A stretch of DNA of 37,568 nucleotides from Saprospiraceae bacterium (lineage in GTDB: Bacteria; Bacteroidota; Bacteroidia; Chitinophagales; Saprospiraceae). The translations under genes and the position numbers were made by a program. A model generated the notes under the pieces. It made no database searches and was not told where the DNA came from. It saw only the letters and a list, made by a program, of their open reading frames with translations. Positions 8,988 to 17,670 of the stretch are shown in pieces (the first letter of the stretch is position 1; the number at the start of each line of letters is the position of its first letter). Location of the stretch: contig JAHDGD010000028.1 of assembly GCA_020627825.1 (NCBI GenBank), forward strand, positions 1-37,568. The letters are read 5' to 3'.

Positions 8988-11477
8988 ATGAAAATCATTT
9001 TAGTGTTAATCGGATTTATTGGTTTTAGTTTAGCAGCACAAGAATTGCCTTCTCCATCTCAATTTTTAGGGGAAGAGTATGGTAAACAATTTACGGCTCA
9101 TCATCGTTTGGTAGATTATTTTCAAGAAATGTCAAAAGATCCCAGGGTAAGCTTACAGCAATATGGAACAACATATGAAGGGAGACCACTTTACATGGCC
9201 ATTGTTACATCAGAGGCCAATCATGAAAATTTAGAAGCTATTCGAGAGAAAAATTTAGCTTTAGCTCAGATGGGTTCGTCAAATAGGAGTGATGATGAAG
9301 CATTGCCTATTGTATGGTTAAGTTACAGTGTGCATGGAAATGAAGCGGGAGGATCTGAAAGTTCTATGAATGTAATCTATGAATTATTGACAAATCCTGA
9401 ACAATCAAATGTACTAGATGATGTAGTAGTTATTATAGATCCATCTTTAAATCCAGATGGTTATTCAAGGTATACGCATTGGTTACGCGGATCAAGTGGT
9501 AAAGCATTGCATCCTGAGCATACCGATATAGAACATATGGAACCATGGCCAGGAGGAAGAGTGAATCATTACTTATTTGATTTAAATAGAGATTGGGCAT
9601 GGCAGACGCAAAAGGAAACAAGACAACGAATTGTGCAATATAATCGATGGATGCCACATGTTCATGCGGATTTACATGAAATGGGCTATGACAGTCATTA
9701 CTATTTTGCACCTGCTGCAGAGCCTTATCATAAAGCAATAACTGATTATCAACGTGAATTGCAGACCAAGATAGGCAAGTCTCATGCGGCAATATTTGAT
9801 CAGAATAGTTGGCTGTATTTTACAAGAGAAGTATTCGATTTGTTATACCCATCTTATGGAGATACTTATCCAACATTCAATGGATCAGTTGGGATGACGT
9901 ATGAACAAGCGGGGCACGGTATGGCTGGTAGGGCAATTACGATGAGTAATAAAAAACAACTTACTTTACAAGATCGAATCGATCATCATACGGCAACTAG
10001 TTTATCAACCATAAGGACAGCTGTAATAGAAAGTTCATCCATTCTTTCAAATTTCAAAGCATATTTTGAACAATCAGCAAGTCCAGTAGGCAAGCCTTAT
10101 AAAGGATATATAGTGAAACAGGGGGCTTCTCTATCTTCTTTCAAGGAGTTGTTAGCAAATAATGGAATTCAGTATGGGATTATTGATGTTAATAAAAAGG
10201 CTAATGGATACAGTTATTTTCAAGGTGATGATATGTCTTTTGAAGTTCAGAAGGGTGATGTTTTTATTCCTACAGACCAAGCAAAATCGGTTTTGTTAGA
10301 AGTATTGATGGAGGAAGAACCTGTTTTAGCAGATAGTGTAACATACGATATTACTTCATGGAGTTTACCATTTGCTTATGGGTTGGAATCGTATGGTGTA
10401 AAATCCATATACTCAAATCAGGCGGACGATCATCAAAATAAGGTAATATCGGATGTAGAAAATGATGCTTATGCTATTTATGTGAAATGGTCGAGTTCAT
10501 TAGAATCCAAATCTCTAACAGCTTCCTTATTAAAGGAAGATTTAACGATCAAGAGTGTTCGTTCCACTATTCATTTAGATGGCATTACTTTGGAACCAGG
10601 AGATGTCGTAATTATAAAAGGAGATCAACTGTCTTTGTCGCATTATGATCTAGCAATAAGACTTCTTCAAAAGACAAAAGTTGAATGTGGAAGAATTGAA
10701 TCAGGGTATTCGTTAAATGGTAAAGATTTAGGAGGAAGTGCATTGCAAAAAATTCATTCGCCTAAAGTGTTGACATTTTTTGGTGAAGGAGTAAATGCTA
10801 ATGCTTATGGTCAAGTGTGGTATTATTTTGAACAGATTTTGGATTATCCGATCAGCAGAGTTGATATACAGCAATTGTCTTCAATAGATTTATCTATTTT
10901 TAATACCATTATACTCCCAGATGGGTATTATAGTTTGAGTGAGCATCAGAGAAAAGAACTTGGTAAGTGGATTAGAGAAGGAGGGAAATTAATCAGTGTA
11001 GGAGGAGCTAATCGTAATCTTAAAATAGATGAGCAATTTGCAATATCAGAGATAGAGCAAGAAAATAATAAGGAAGTAGAGGAAAAAGCTGACAAAGAAC
11101 GATATAAAAAAAGGCAGTATGAAGGAGCCGAAAGGAGGTCTATTGCTGGAAGTATTCCTGGTGCAATAATAAAAACAGAAATTGATCCTACACATCCATT
11201 GTGCTATGGGTTAGAATCCTATTACACTTTGAAGAATTCAAGAACAAAGTATCCATTGATGGGAAAAGGAGTATATAATCCTGTGCGAATTCCAAGAGAT
11301 TATATCTCATATGGTTTTATCGGATCAGAAATACAGGAAGGTTTTGAAGAAAATGCTGTATTTTCAGTTCAAAGAATGGGTAGAGGTCAGGTTGTTTATA
11401 TGTTGGATAATCCATTGTTTAGATCTTTTTGGAAGAATGGAGAAGTTGTATTTGCCAATGCATTGTTTCAATTGTAG
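8988..11477 (+). CDS. Secreted M14-family zinc metallopeptidase
   Basis: An 829-aa exported peptidase. A signal peptide occupies residues 1-18 (IGFSLAAQ). The M14 domain spans about 30-350: zinc ligands H116 and E119 (VHGNEAGG), substrate-binding NPDG (155-158) and DLNRDW (198-203), a third ligand candidate in VHADLHEMG (H226 or H230), and general base E306 in MTYEQAGHG. The C-terminal third (about 580-680) has a class-I-glutamine-amidotransferase-like fold pattern (TIILPDGYYSL, KWIREGGKLISVGG), as is usual in large Bacteroidota M14 proteins. I see no type IX C-terminal sorting domain, so it is predicted periplasmic. The gene is monocistronic as far as can be seen. Confidence 0.92.
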   Translation: MKIILVLIGFIGFSLAAQELPSPSQFLGEEYGKQFTAHHRLVDYFQEMSKDPRVSLQQYGTTYEGRPLYMAIVTSEANHENLEAIREKNLALAQMGSSNRSDDEALPIVWLSYSVHGNEAGGSESSMNVIYELLTNPEQSNVLDDVVVIIDPSLNPDGYSRYTHWLRGSSGKALHPEHTDIEHMEPWPGGRVNHYLFDLNRDWAWQTQKETRQRIVQYNRWMPHVHADLHEMGYDSHYYFAPAAEPYHKAITDYQRELQTKIGKSHAAIFDQNSWLYFTREVFDLLYPSYGDTYPTFNGSVGMTYEQAGHGMAGRAITMSNKKQLTLQDRIDHHTATSLSTIRTAVIESSSILSNFKAYFEQSASPVGKPYKGYIVKQGASLSSFKELLANNGIQYGIIDVNKKANGYSYFQGDDMSFEVQKGDVFIPTDQAKSVLLEVLMEEEPVLADSVTYDITSWSLPFAYGLESYGVKSIYSNQADDHQNKVISDVENDAYAIYVKWSSSLESKSLTASLLKEDLTIKSVRSTIHLDGITLEPGDVVIIKGDQLSLSHYDLAIRLLQKTKVECGRIESGYSLNGKDLGGSALQKIHSPKVLTFFGEGVNANAYGQVWYYFEQILDYPISRVDIQQLSSIDLSIFNTIILPDGYYSLSEHQRKELGKWIREGGKLISVGGANRNLKIDEQFAISEIEQENNKEVEEKADKERYKKRQYEGAERRSIAGSIPGAIIKTEIDPTHPLCYGLESYYTLKNSRTKYPLMGKGVYNPVRIPRDYISYGFIGSEIQEGFEENAVFSVQRMGRGQVVYMLDNPLFRSFWKNGEVVFANALFQL

Positions 11478-11567
11478 AAATTGAGTAAGAGCATATTACA
11501 ATTCTATGGGAAAAAATAAAAAATGAGTAAATAGGTATAATTTTAAAAAAAAGCACGAATACATACT

Positions 11568-12200
11568 ATGAAAACATACATAAGGCATGATGCAAATTTG
11601 CGTTTATTAAAGCGCAATTCCAAGATGGAATCAGACACGGTTTATATTTTACAGAGTGAATCAGCAGGGAGTAGTCAATATTTTGAAAAAAATAAAGAGT
11701 TAAAATATGCGAGACAAATGTTTAGAAAACATTTTGAAGGTTGCATAGATATTTATCATGAATTGTATACATCTAGAGGACTTATGCTGGTAGTGAAGGT
11801 TAGAGGTAAAAATGAAATAATTGATAGTTGGGGTAGAAAGGGGAAGCTAGAGAAGGAGGTTTCAGCTATATTGAGTGAGTTAATGCGTTATGCTATAAGT
11901 GCTATTGCTAAGTTTCGGAATAGAGTTCATGGGAGAAAAGGGGCAGTGGTCAGAGAGAATTTCAGACTGTATGAATTCAAGGGAGAGGAGGAGGTTAAAG
12001 CATTTATAGGTCGTTTGAGGAAGAAGTTGGTGGGATTGTATGGACAAGTGGGGAAATATTGTGGAGGGGTAAAGAGTGAAGTGGGGTATTGGTATGCGGA
12101 GGTTTGTAAAATACCTAGATATGTCCTACGTAATTTCTTGAAAAGCACCGAAATTATCCTAAAACCCCCAATCCAACATAATAACTTAAATCAAATTTGA
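11568..12200 (+). CDS. RAYT-like (Y1 transposase-related) protein, HUH motif lost
   Basis: A 210-aa protein that follows the layout of REP-associated tyrosine transposases / IS200-like Y1 domains. It has a beta-alpha-beta start (VYILQSESAGSSQYFEKNKE at 25-44, RQMFRKHF), an IYHELYTSRGLMLVVKV strand (62-78) where the family has a xMPNHxHLLV strand, a helix with a candidate nucleophile tyrosine (LMRYAISAIAKFRN, Y108), then GRKGAVVRENFRLYEF (122-137), matching the family's RxGxLFxxRFK segment, and an IGRLRKKLVGL helix. The HUH pair itself is replaced by R70-G-L72, so metal-dependent nicking looks lost. This may be a domesticated or decaying relative. Composition also differs from its neighbours: 11.82-12.11 kb is G/purine-rich on the coding strand. 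No terminal repeats are seen flanking it. The family assignment is my reading from pattern, not a search. Confidence 0.55.
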   Translation: MKTYIRHDANLRLLKRNSKMESDTVYILQSESAGSSQYFEKNKELKYARQMFRKHFEGCIDIYHELYTSRGLMLVVKVRGKNEIIDSWGRKGKLEKEVSAILSELMRYAISAIAKFRNRVHGRKGAVVRENFRLYEFKGEEEVKAFIGRLRKKLVGLYGQVGKYCGGVKSEVGYWYAEVCKIPRYVLRNFLKSTEIILKPPIQHNNLNQI

Positions 12201-12277
12201 TTTATAAGTCAATAATTGAAATAATTTCCAATTTCTAGTGTATTAATTACTGAAATGGCTGCTGCCATTATATTTTT

Positions 12278-13276
12278 CTATATAACAAAGTGAAATTTAA
12301 ATTCCCCTAATGTATTGTATTCTATCGCTGGCATAGGAATATGAAATATGTCAAATACATCAAGAACTCCATTAATAAAATAATTGTTGGTTCGAATTGA
12401 ACTCAAGTTTATGTCAGGTGCTATTAAAAACCGACTGTATCTAGGATACATTTCATTAACATCAAATAAGGCATCACCCTCCATCCAAGTGTTATCAAAT
12501 CCTCCATATAAATTTCCCCCACTGTATCCTATTGCTAAATTCAGCCATTTTGGATAACTAGTGCTCGGTATAAATTTTTTAATATCTATACACATCCAAT
12601 AAACCTGAGAATTATAATCTTTTAAGAATTTTTCTGGGAAACTTGAACCATATAATGCATTTGCCCTTTTTTCTAGACTTGACGTACTTAAACCGTCTTC
12701 TGAATTTATTTTATTGGATGGATAAGGTCTTGGAATATTACTTAATTTGAAAGTAACCCGTTGTTCTCCCCAAAATTTTTGTTGTACTACAAAAGCTCCA
12801 GAACCTGCAAAATTCATTGCAATATCAGCTTTTGAAAAACCCCATTTGGATGAAAATCCATCCATTACCTCAATTGTAGATTGAAATAATGTGCCGAGTA
12901 AAAAGCCAGTAAGAATACTTTTGTCTTCAGATAAACCTGTCCATTTTGCTCCTTTGTATACTAGAACTCCTTGAAAATATGCTGTATAAAAATGACCATA
13001 TTTATCCATGTTTTTCCATTCATTTCGATCATCAAAAAAATGGAAAGGCTCTTGCTCAAAATTTCGATACCAAGCATTGTAAAGACCGATCGAAAATCCT
13101 GTGTAACTAATTGCGCTAAATGCAGCAGATGGAATAAATCTTTTTTTATTTAACGAATCTGCTTTCTGAAAAAATGGGATCGAATTTTCTTGATTTACAT
13201 CAAAAGTTTGGGCAAGTGTTGTAAAATATCCGAATATGAGACAAAATAAGGTCACTATATATCGCTTCCAATTCAT
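12278..13276 (-). CDS. DUF2279 family exported protein
   Basis: The ATG at 13276 gives a 332-aa protein with a clean signal peptide (MNWKRYIVTLFCLIFGYFTT then LAQ); the longer reading from 13330 only adds a poor N-terminus. The body matches the DUF2279 / YfiM-like pattern: NAWYRNFEQEPFHFFDDRNEW, MDKYGHFYTAYF, STIEVMDGFSSKWGFSKADIAMNFAG. These are envelope proteins of unknown function, common in Bacteroidota. It diverges from the PorP/SprF gene and faces the RAYT-like gene tail to tail, 77 bp apart. Confidence 0.8.
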   Translation of the reverse strand: MNWKRYIVTLFCLIFGYFTTLAQTFDVNQENSIPFFQKADSLNKKRFIPSAAFSAISYTGFSIGLYNAWYRNFEQEPFHFFDDRNEWKNMDKYGHFYTAYFQGVLVYKGAKWTGLSEDKSILTGFLLGTLFQSTIEVMDGFSSKWGFSKADIAMNFAGSGAFVVQQKFWGEQRVTFKLSNIPRPYPSNKINSEDGLSTSSLEKRANALYGSSFPEKFLKDYNSQVYWMCIDIKKFIPSTSYPKWLNLAIGYSGGNLYGGFDNTWMEGDALFDVNEMYPRYSRFLIAPDINLSSIRTNNYFINGVLDVFDIFHIPMPAIEYNTLGEFKFHFVI

Positions 13277-13507
13277 AAAACATATTATTTTTATAAATGT
13301 GTAGAGTATTGATAAACATATATTAGACATGCATTCTGTTTTTTAATGCTTCCGAAAGATGAAATAAAATCAATAACTATAGCAATTTACTTCTTTTCCA
13401 AGACATAAGAAAGTTTTAATTCTTTTGACAAATTTAAGTATCTTTCCACTTTAATCTTAATGCGTCCAATAAATGGACTTCAAAGACTACTTGAAATAAC
13501 TGAATTT

Positions 13508-14515
13508 ATGTTAAAAAGATTTACATTCCTTTTCATACTTTTTTGCTCGGTATCCATTTCGAAGGCCCAAGATATTCACTTTACTTCTTTTGATTATGCT
13601 CCTTTAACAATAAATCCTTCTTTAGCAGGAGCTTTTTTAGGTACATATAGAATAGGCGGAATTTACAGAGATCAATGGAGAAGTGTCTCATCCGATGGTG
13701 GATTCAAAACGGTTAATTTTCACGTTGATATGCCTGTAATTAGAGGCTTTAGAGAACAAGATTGGATAGGAATAGGGGTTAATGTTTTCAATGATCGTTC
13801 GAACACCTATGACATTAACGTTACAAGAAGCTATCAAGGGTTTTCTTACCACCTTTCTCTTGACAAAAAACAAACTCAGATTATTTCATTTGGTATTCAA
13901 AATTCTACATCTAATACTAGGATTTTAAGAAACGATCGAAGTTTTAATACAGAATCATTTATTCTTTCTATGGATACTTCAGATGATGATTTAGATTTAG
14001 GAGGAACAAGTCAAATGCTTACGCGATGGTCAGGTGGTGCAATGTATTCGCAATATCTAAGGAATCAAATGTTTATCCGTGGAGGATTATCCGTAGGAAA
14101 TATTGGTCGACTTACTAATAATAATGCTAATCTAAATACAAGATTGCATTACATCGCTTTTGCAATGGTTGATGTTCCTTTAAGAGGAAACTTGTTTATC
14201 ACACCTCAAGTCTTATACCAACGAAAAGGCAATAATCAAGAATTCATGACACAAGCCAAAATTGGGTTTTTACTCAATGAAGATAAGGGAATATATGTGA
14301 ATAGTGGTTTAGGTGTCCGATGGGGAGATGCAGTAAGTATTCTCCTTGGAGCTGATTATAATGATGTTAGATTTCAATTTGCATACGATATAAATGTGAG
14401 TGGATTATCACCTGCAACAAATACTGTTGGGGGATTTGAATTAGGGGTTTCTTACATAGGGAAGATTTATAAAAAGCCAAAGGTTGATCCAACCGAAGTT
14501 TGTCCGAGATTTTAA
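13508..14515 (+). CDS. PorP/SprF family type IX secretion system membrane protein
   Basis: A 335-aa protein from the ATG at 13508, which puts a signal peptide (MLKRFTFLFILFCSVSISKAQ, split) at the N-terminus; the ORF from 13460 adds 16 residues in front of it. The mature N-terminus QDIHFTSFDYAPLTINPSLAGAF is the hallmark of the PorP/SprF family, outer-membrane beta-barrels that work with type IX secretion or with secretion/attachment of gliding adhesins. The usual partner, an OmpA-family protein, follows directly. No giant CTD-containing adhesin is present in this window, unlike many such loci. Confidence 0.93.
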   Translation: MLKRFTFLFILFCSVSISKAQDIHFTSFDYAPLTINPSLAGAFLGTYRIGGIYRDQWRSVSSDGGFKTVNFHVDMPVIRGFREQDWIGIGVNVFNDRSNTYDINVTRSYQGFSYHLSLDKKQTQIISFGIQNSTSNTRILRNDRSFNTESFILSMDTSDDDLDLGGTSQMLTRWSGGAMYSQYLRNQMFIRGGLSVGNIGRLTNNNANLNTRLHYIAFAMVDVPLRGNLFITPQVLYQRKGNNQEFMTQAKIGFLLNEDKGIYVNSGLGVRWGDAVSILLGADYNDVRFQFAYDINVSGLSPATNTVGGFELGVSYIGKIYKKPKVDPTEVCPRF

Positions 14516-14568
14516 AATATATACGATCATTTGGACATTTATTTATTTGTGAAAAAGAACAACAATTA

Positions 14569-16992
14569 ATGAAAAGTTTATCAAGAAATATTTTCACCCT
14601 TCTTATCTTATTTTTTGCATTGCATGCTGCTTTTGCTCAGCCTCTAAGAGAAGTGACATATGAAATGATGTTGGAAACAGCTGATGAAAGTTATGATGTA
14701 GACGATTATTACAATGCGGCTATTTGGTATGAAAAGGCATATAAAGAGCAAAGAGATAAAGACATTGCAATTAAAGTTGCAGAATGTCAATATAAAATGA
14801 GGGATTATAAACGAGCAGTCAGTTGGTACAAAAGGGTAGTAACCAGAGATAAGCAAGGTTTCTATAAGCAATATAAACTAGAATATGGTCGAGTGTTGAA
14901 AATGATGGGAGAATATAGTGAAGCTTATAAAATTTTATCTGAATTTATTGCTGAAACTGATGATGACGAACGTCGTAAAGAAGCAGCATTAATTGCGAAT
15001 GGAATAGCAAAGAGTTCTGAATTTATTGAGAATGTAGATGCAATCATTAAACCAGTACATCGCAATGTGAATAGTGCTTCTTCGGAATCTGGTCCTATTT
15101 ACTTTGAAGATAAATTGTATTACAGCTCTTTAAATAGAAAAGATGAAATTGTTTACAATAGTAAACTTGAAGGTCAGACACTTTTCAAAATTTTCACGAC
15201 TCAGCTTAACGATAAAGGTGAATATGAAAAAGGTAGTTTGCTTAATGATGAGATAAATAGAGAAGGTTATCATACAGGAAACCCCACATTTTCTGATGAT
15301 GGTTTAATTATGTATTTCACAAGAATGCTTGTTGAAGATGGGGATATTCTAGAATCTAAGGTATTTTACACAAAGAAAAATGGGAAGAATTGGGGGGCAG
15401 CTAATGAAATAGGAGGAGAATTGAGCGAATACAATATAAAGCATGCTGTGATTGGTGAATTGTATGGTAAAAACGTCATGTTTTTCTCTGCAGATGTTGA
15501 AGGAGGATTTGGTGGATATGATTTATATTACAGCGAGGCTAGTGGTCCCTATGAATTTGGAACTCCAGTTAATCTTGGTGAAAGTATAAATACACCATAT
15601 GATGAAATCACACCTTTTTACAGAGAAGGAACGCTTTACTTTAGTTCTGAAGGATATCCTACATTAGGAGGTAAAGATCTTTTTAAGACGAATTGGGATG
15701 GATCTACTTGGTCTGCACCTGAAAACATGGGTTCAGGTTATAATAGTACGGCAGATGATATGTATTACACAATGGATAAAACTGGAACTCAAGGGTTTTT
15801 AGTTTCGAATCGGGTTGTTGAAAAGAAACGATCAGTAAAAAGTAAAACATGTTGTGATGATATCTATTCAATAACGTTCCGTCAAGTTATCATTGATATT
15901 TTAGCTAAAGTATTTGATCAAGAGGATAATCCATTAAATGAAGCTGAAGTAACTCTATTCGATATGACGGTAGGTGACGAGCGAAACTCACCAGAGAGAA
16001 AAGTAAATTTAAATAGCAACGATTTTAATTTTGCATTAGATCAAGACAAACAGTATAAAGTATTATTTAAACGTGATGGATATTTTCCAGATTCTTTAAC
16101 TTTCAATACTGTTGGAATTCTTGATGACTATACAGTTGAAAAGTCAATTAAGTTAAAAGAAATCCCTAAAGATCCACCTCCACCCAAAGAAGAAACAATT
16201 ACCATTACAACGAATCAGCCGATTCGTATGAACAACATATATTATAACTTGAATAGTTCTGATATCCTGCCGGATGCAGAGATTGATTTAGCATATATTC
16301 AAGAATTAATGTTGAAATACCCAACAATGGTTATAGAGCTTTCATCTCATACTGATGCTCAGGGTTTAACAAGAAGCAATCAAGAATTATCTCAGCGAAG
16401 ATCTGACTCTGCTAAGAAGTGGTTGACAGATCGCGGTATTGACGGTGCCCGAATTCAAGCAGTTGGCTATGGGGAAGAGTTTATTTTAAATAGATGTGTG
16501 AACGGGGTTCGTTGTTCTGATGAAGAACACAGATTTAATAGACGTACAGAGTTTAAAATTCTCTCAGGGCCAACAACTATAGAAGTTAAAAAACAAAAGA
16601 CAGTTGTTCAACCGTCAGGTGGACTACCAATGAATGTGGGAATTGATTTGTATACTAAACCTGATACTAATCCAACTTTGCCTGTTCTTGAATTTAAAGA
16701 GAATGAATATAAAATAGGTGAATTAAAATTAGGTGAGAAAATAGACTTGGTTTTTGAGTATAAGAATACAGGAGATGCTGACTTAGTGATTGAAGTTGTT
16801 ACTGCATGTCATTGCACAACTTATGAATATGAAAAAGAACCTTTAAAGCCAGGAGACACTGCAAAGATTTATGCTACTTATGACACTGGTGTCAAAGGTA
16901 AAACTGGTGAATTCCGAGAGGCCATCAATATTATTTGTAATACAGATAATGTAGTAGAAGAAGCCATTTTTCATGTTAGGGTAATTGAATAG
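14569..16992 (+). CDS. PorE-like TPR-PD40-OmpA protein with extra C-terminal DUF1573 domain
   Basis: An 807-aa exported protein from the ATG at 14569, where the signal peptide begins (MKSLSRNIFTLLILFFALHA then AFAQ); starting at 14500 would bury it. Domains in order: TPR-like repeats (about 30-150), PD40/beta-propeller segments (about 170-435; FSDDGLIMYFTR, FSSEGYPTLGGKDLF), a carboxypeptidase-regulatory-like domain (about 440-530), an OmpA-like peptidoglycan-binding domain (about 547-667; IELSSHTDAQG ... RRTEFKI), and a C-terminal DUF1573-type domain (about 700-807; VFEYKNTGDADLVI, TACHCTT, KPGDTAKI). The first four match T9SS PorE-type proteins, which anchor the outer-membrane complex to peptidoglycan. 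The last domain is an unusual addition. The stop TAG overlaps the GTG start of pnuC. Confidence 0.92.
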   Translation: MKSLSRNIFTLLILFFALHAAFAQPLREVTYEMMLETADESYDVDDYYNAAIWYEKAYKEQRDKDIAIKVAECQYKMRDYKRAVSWYKRVVTRDKQGFYKQYKLEYGRVLKMMGEYSEAYKILSEFIAETDDDERRKEAALIANGIAKSSEFIENVDAIIKPVHRNVNSASSESGPIYFEDKLYYSSLNRKDEIVYNSKLEGQTLFKIFTTQLNDKGEYEKGSLLNDEINREGYHTGNPTFSDDGLIMYFTRMLVEDGDILESKVFYTKKNGKNWGAANEIGGELSEYNIKHAVIGELYGKNVMFFSADVEGGFGGYDLYYSEASGPYEFGTPVNLGESINTPYDEITPFYREGTLYFSSEGYPTLGGKDLFKTNWDGSTWSAPENMGSGYNSTADDMYYTMDKTGTQGFLVSNRVVEKKRSVKSKTCCDDIYSITFRQVIIDILAKVFDQEDNPLNEAEVTLFDMTVGDERNSPERKVNLNSNDFNFALDQDKQYKVLFKRDGYFPDSLTFNTVGILDDYTVEKSIKLKEIPKDPPPPKEETITITTNQPIRMNNIYYNLNSSDILPDAEIDLAYIQELMLKYPTMVIELSSHTDAQGLTRSNQELSQRRSDSAKKWLTDRGIDGARIQAVGYGEEFILNRCVNGVRCSDEEHRFNRRTEFKILSGPTTIEVKKQKTVVQPSGGLPMNVGIDLYTKPDTNPTLPVLEFKENEYKIGELKLGEKIDLVFEYKNTGDADLVIEVVTACHCTTYEYEKEPLKPGDTAKIYATYDTGVKGKTGEFREAINIICNTDNVVEEAIFHVRVIE

Positions 16993-17609
16993 TGTGGTTA
17001 AGTATAATTGATTCATTAACTGCCTATACTTTCATAGATTGGGTAGTTTTAGTTACTGGGTTGATATATGCAGCCCTCAGTATGTTAAATAGACCATCTT
17101 GCTGGATCTTTGGAATCATTAGTTGTGCTTGTCTAGCATATCAAGATTTTACAACCTACAATTTATTGTTTGATGGAATATTGCAAATATTCTATGTACT
17201 CATGGGAGCCTTAGGGCTGTATCGTTGGTTTAATAGAAAAACCAATGAGGGTAATCCAATGGTCATTTCGCTTCCTCTTTTATCCCATGTAAATGCTCTT
17301 TTACTTGGTTTTCTATCTACGCTGGTTCTTGTTTTCTTAATTAACTTTATTTTCAATCCTTCTTTCATATTTTTAGATTGTTTGACTACAATTTTTAGTT
17401 TTTGGGCCACTTGGTTATTAGTCAATAGAGTATATGATAACTGGTATTATTGGGTAATTATAAATATGCTGTATGTCTATATTTATTTTTCTCAAGGAGC
17501 TGATCTTTTTGCTGTTTTATATGTTGTATATTTAGCTACTGCACTAGGAGGTTTATTCTTATGGAAGCATGATAAAGAAAGAACTAAGGCTTATTTAGAT
17601 GTTATCTAA
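16992..17609 (+). CDS. pnuC: PnuC-family nicotinamide riboside transporter
   Basis: A 205-aa inner-membrane protein with about seven hydrophobic segments. Family signatures visible include CWIFGIISCACLAYQDF, GILQIFYVLMGALGLYRW and DNWYYWVIINMLYVYIYF. PnuC proteins take up nicotinamide riboside for NAD synthesis. The start is GTG at 16992, overlapping the TAG of the OmpA-family gene by one base (TAGTG); no in-frame ATG lies close enough to serve instead. It sits 61 bp before nqrA, which fits with NAD(H) supply for NQR, though co-regulation is not shown. I see no riboswitch. Confidence 0.9.
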   Translation: MWLSIIDSLTAYTFIDWVVLVTGLIYAALSMLNRPSCWIFGIISCACLAYQDFTTYNLLFDGILQIFYVLMGALGLYRWFNRKTNEGNPMVISLPLLSHVNALLLGFLSTLVLVFLINFIFNPSFIFLDCLTTIFSFWATWLLVNRVYDNWYYWVIINMLYVYIYFSQGADLFAVLYVVYLATALGGLFLWKHDKERTKAYLDVI

Positions 17610-17670
17610 ATTGCAAGTTGTGAATTTAACTTTCATCAGCTAGCCCCAAGTATTATGAAAGCGTTTATAT

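Noticed and set aside
11927-12148. Antisense ORF opposite the RAYT-like gene
   Set aside because: Its proline/threonine-rich translation is what a purine-rich sense strand gives in reverse. No promoter or homology pattern is seen.
17610-17670. NAD- or preQ1-type riboswitch before nqrA or in the pnuC leader
   Set aside because: The gaps are too short (61 bp and -1 bp), and no hairpin/pseudoknot pattern is visible.
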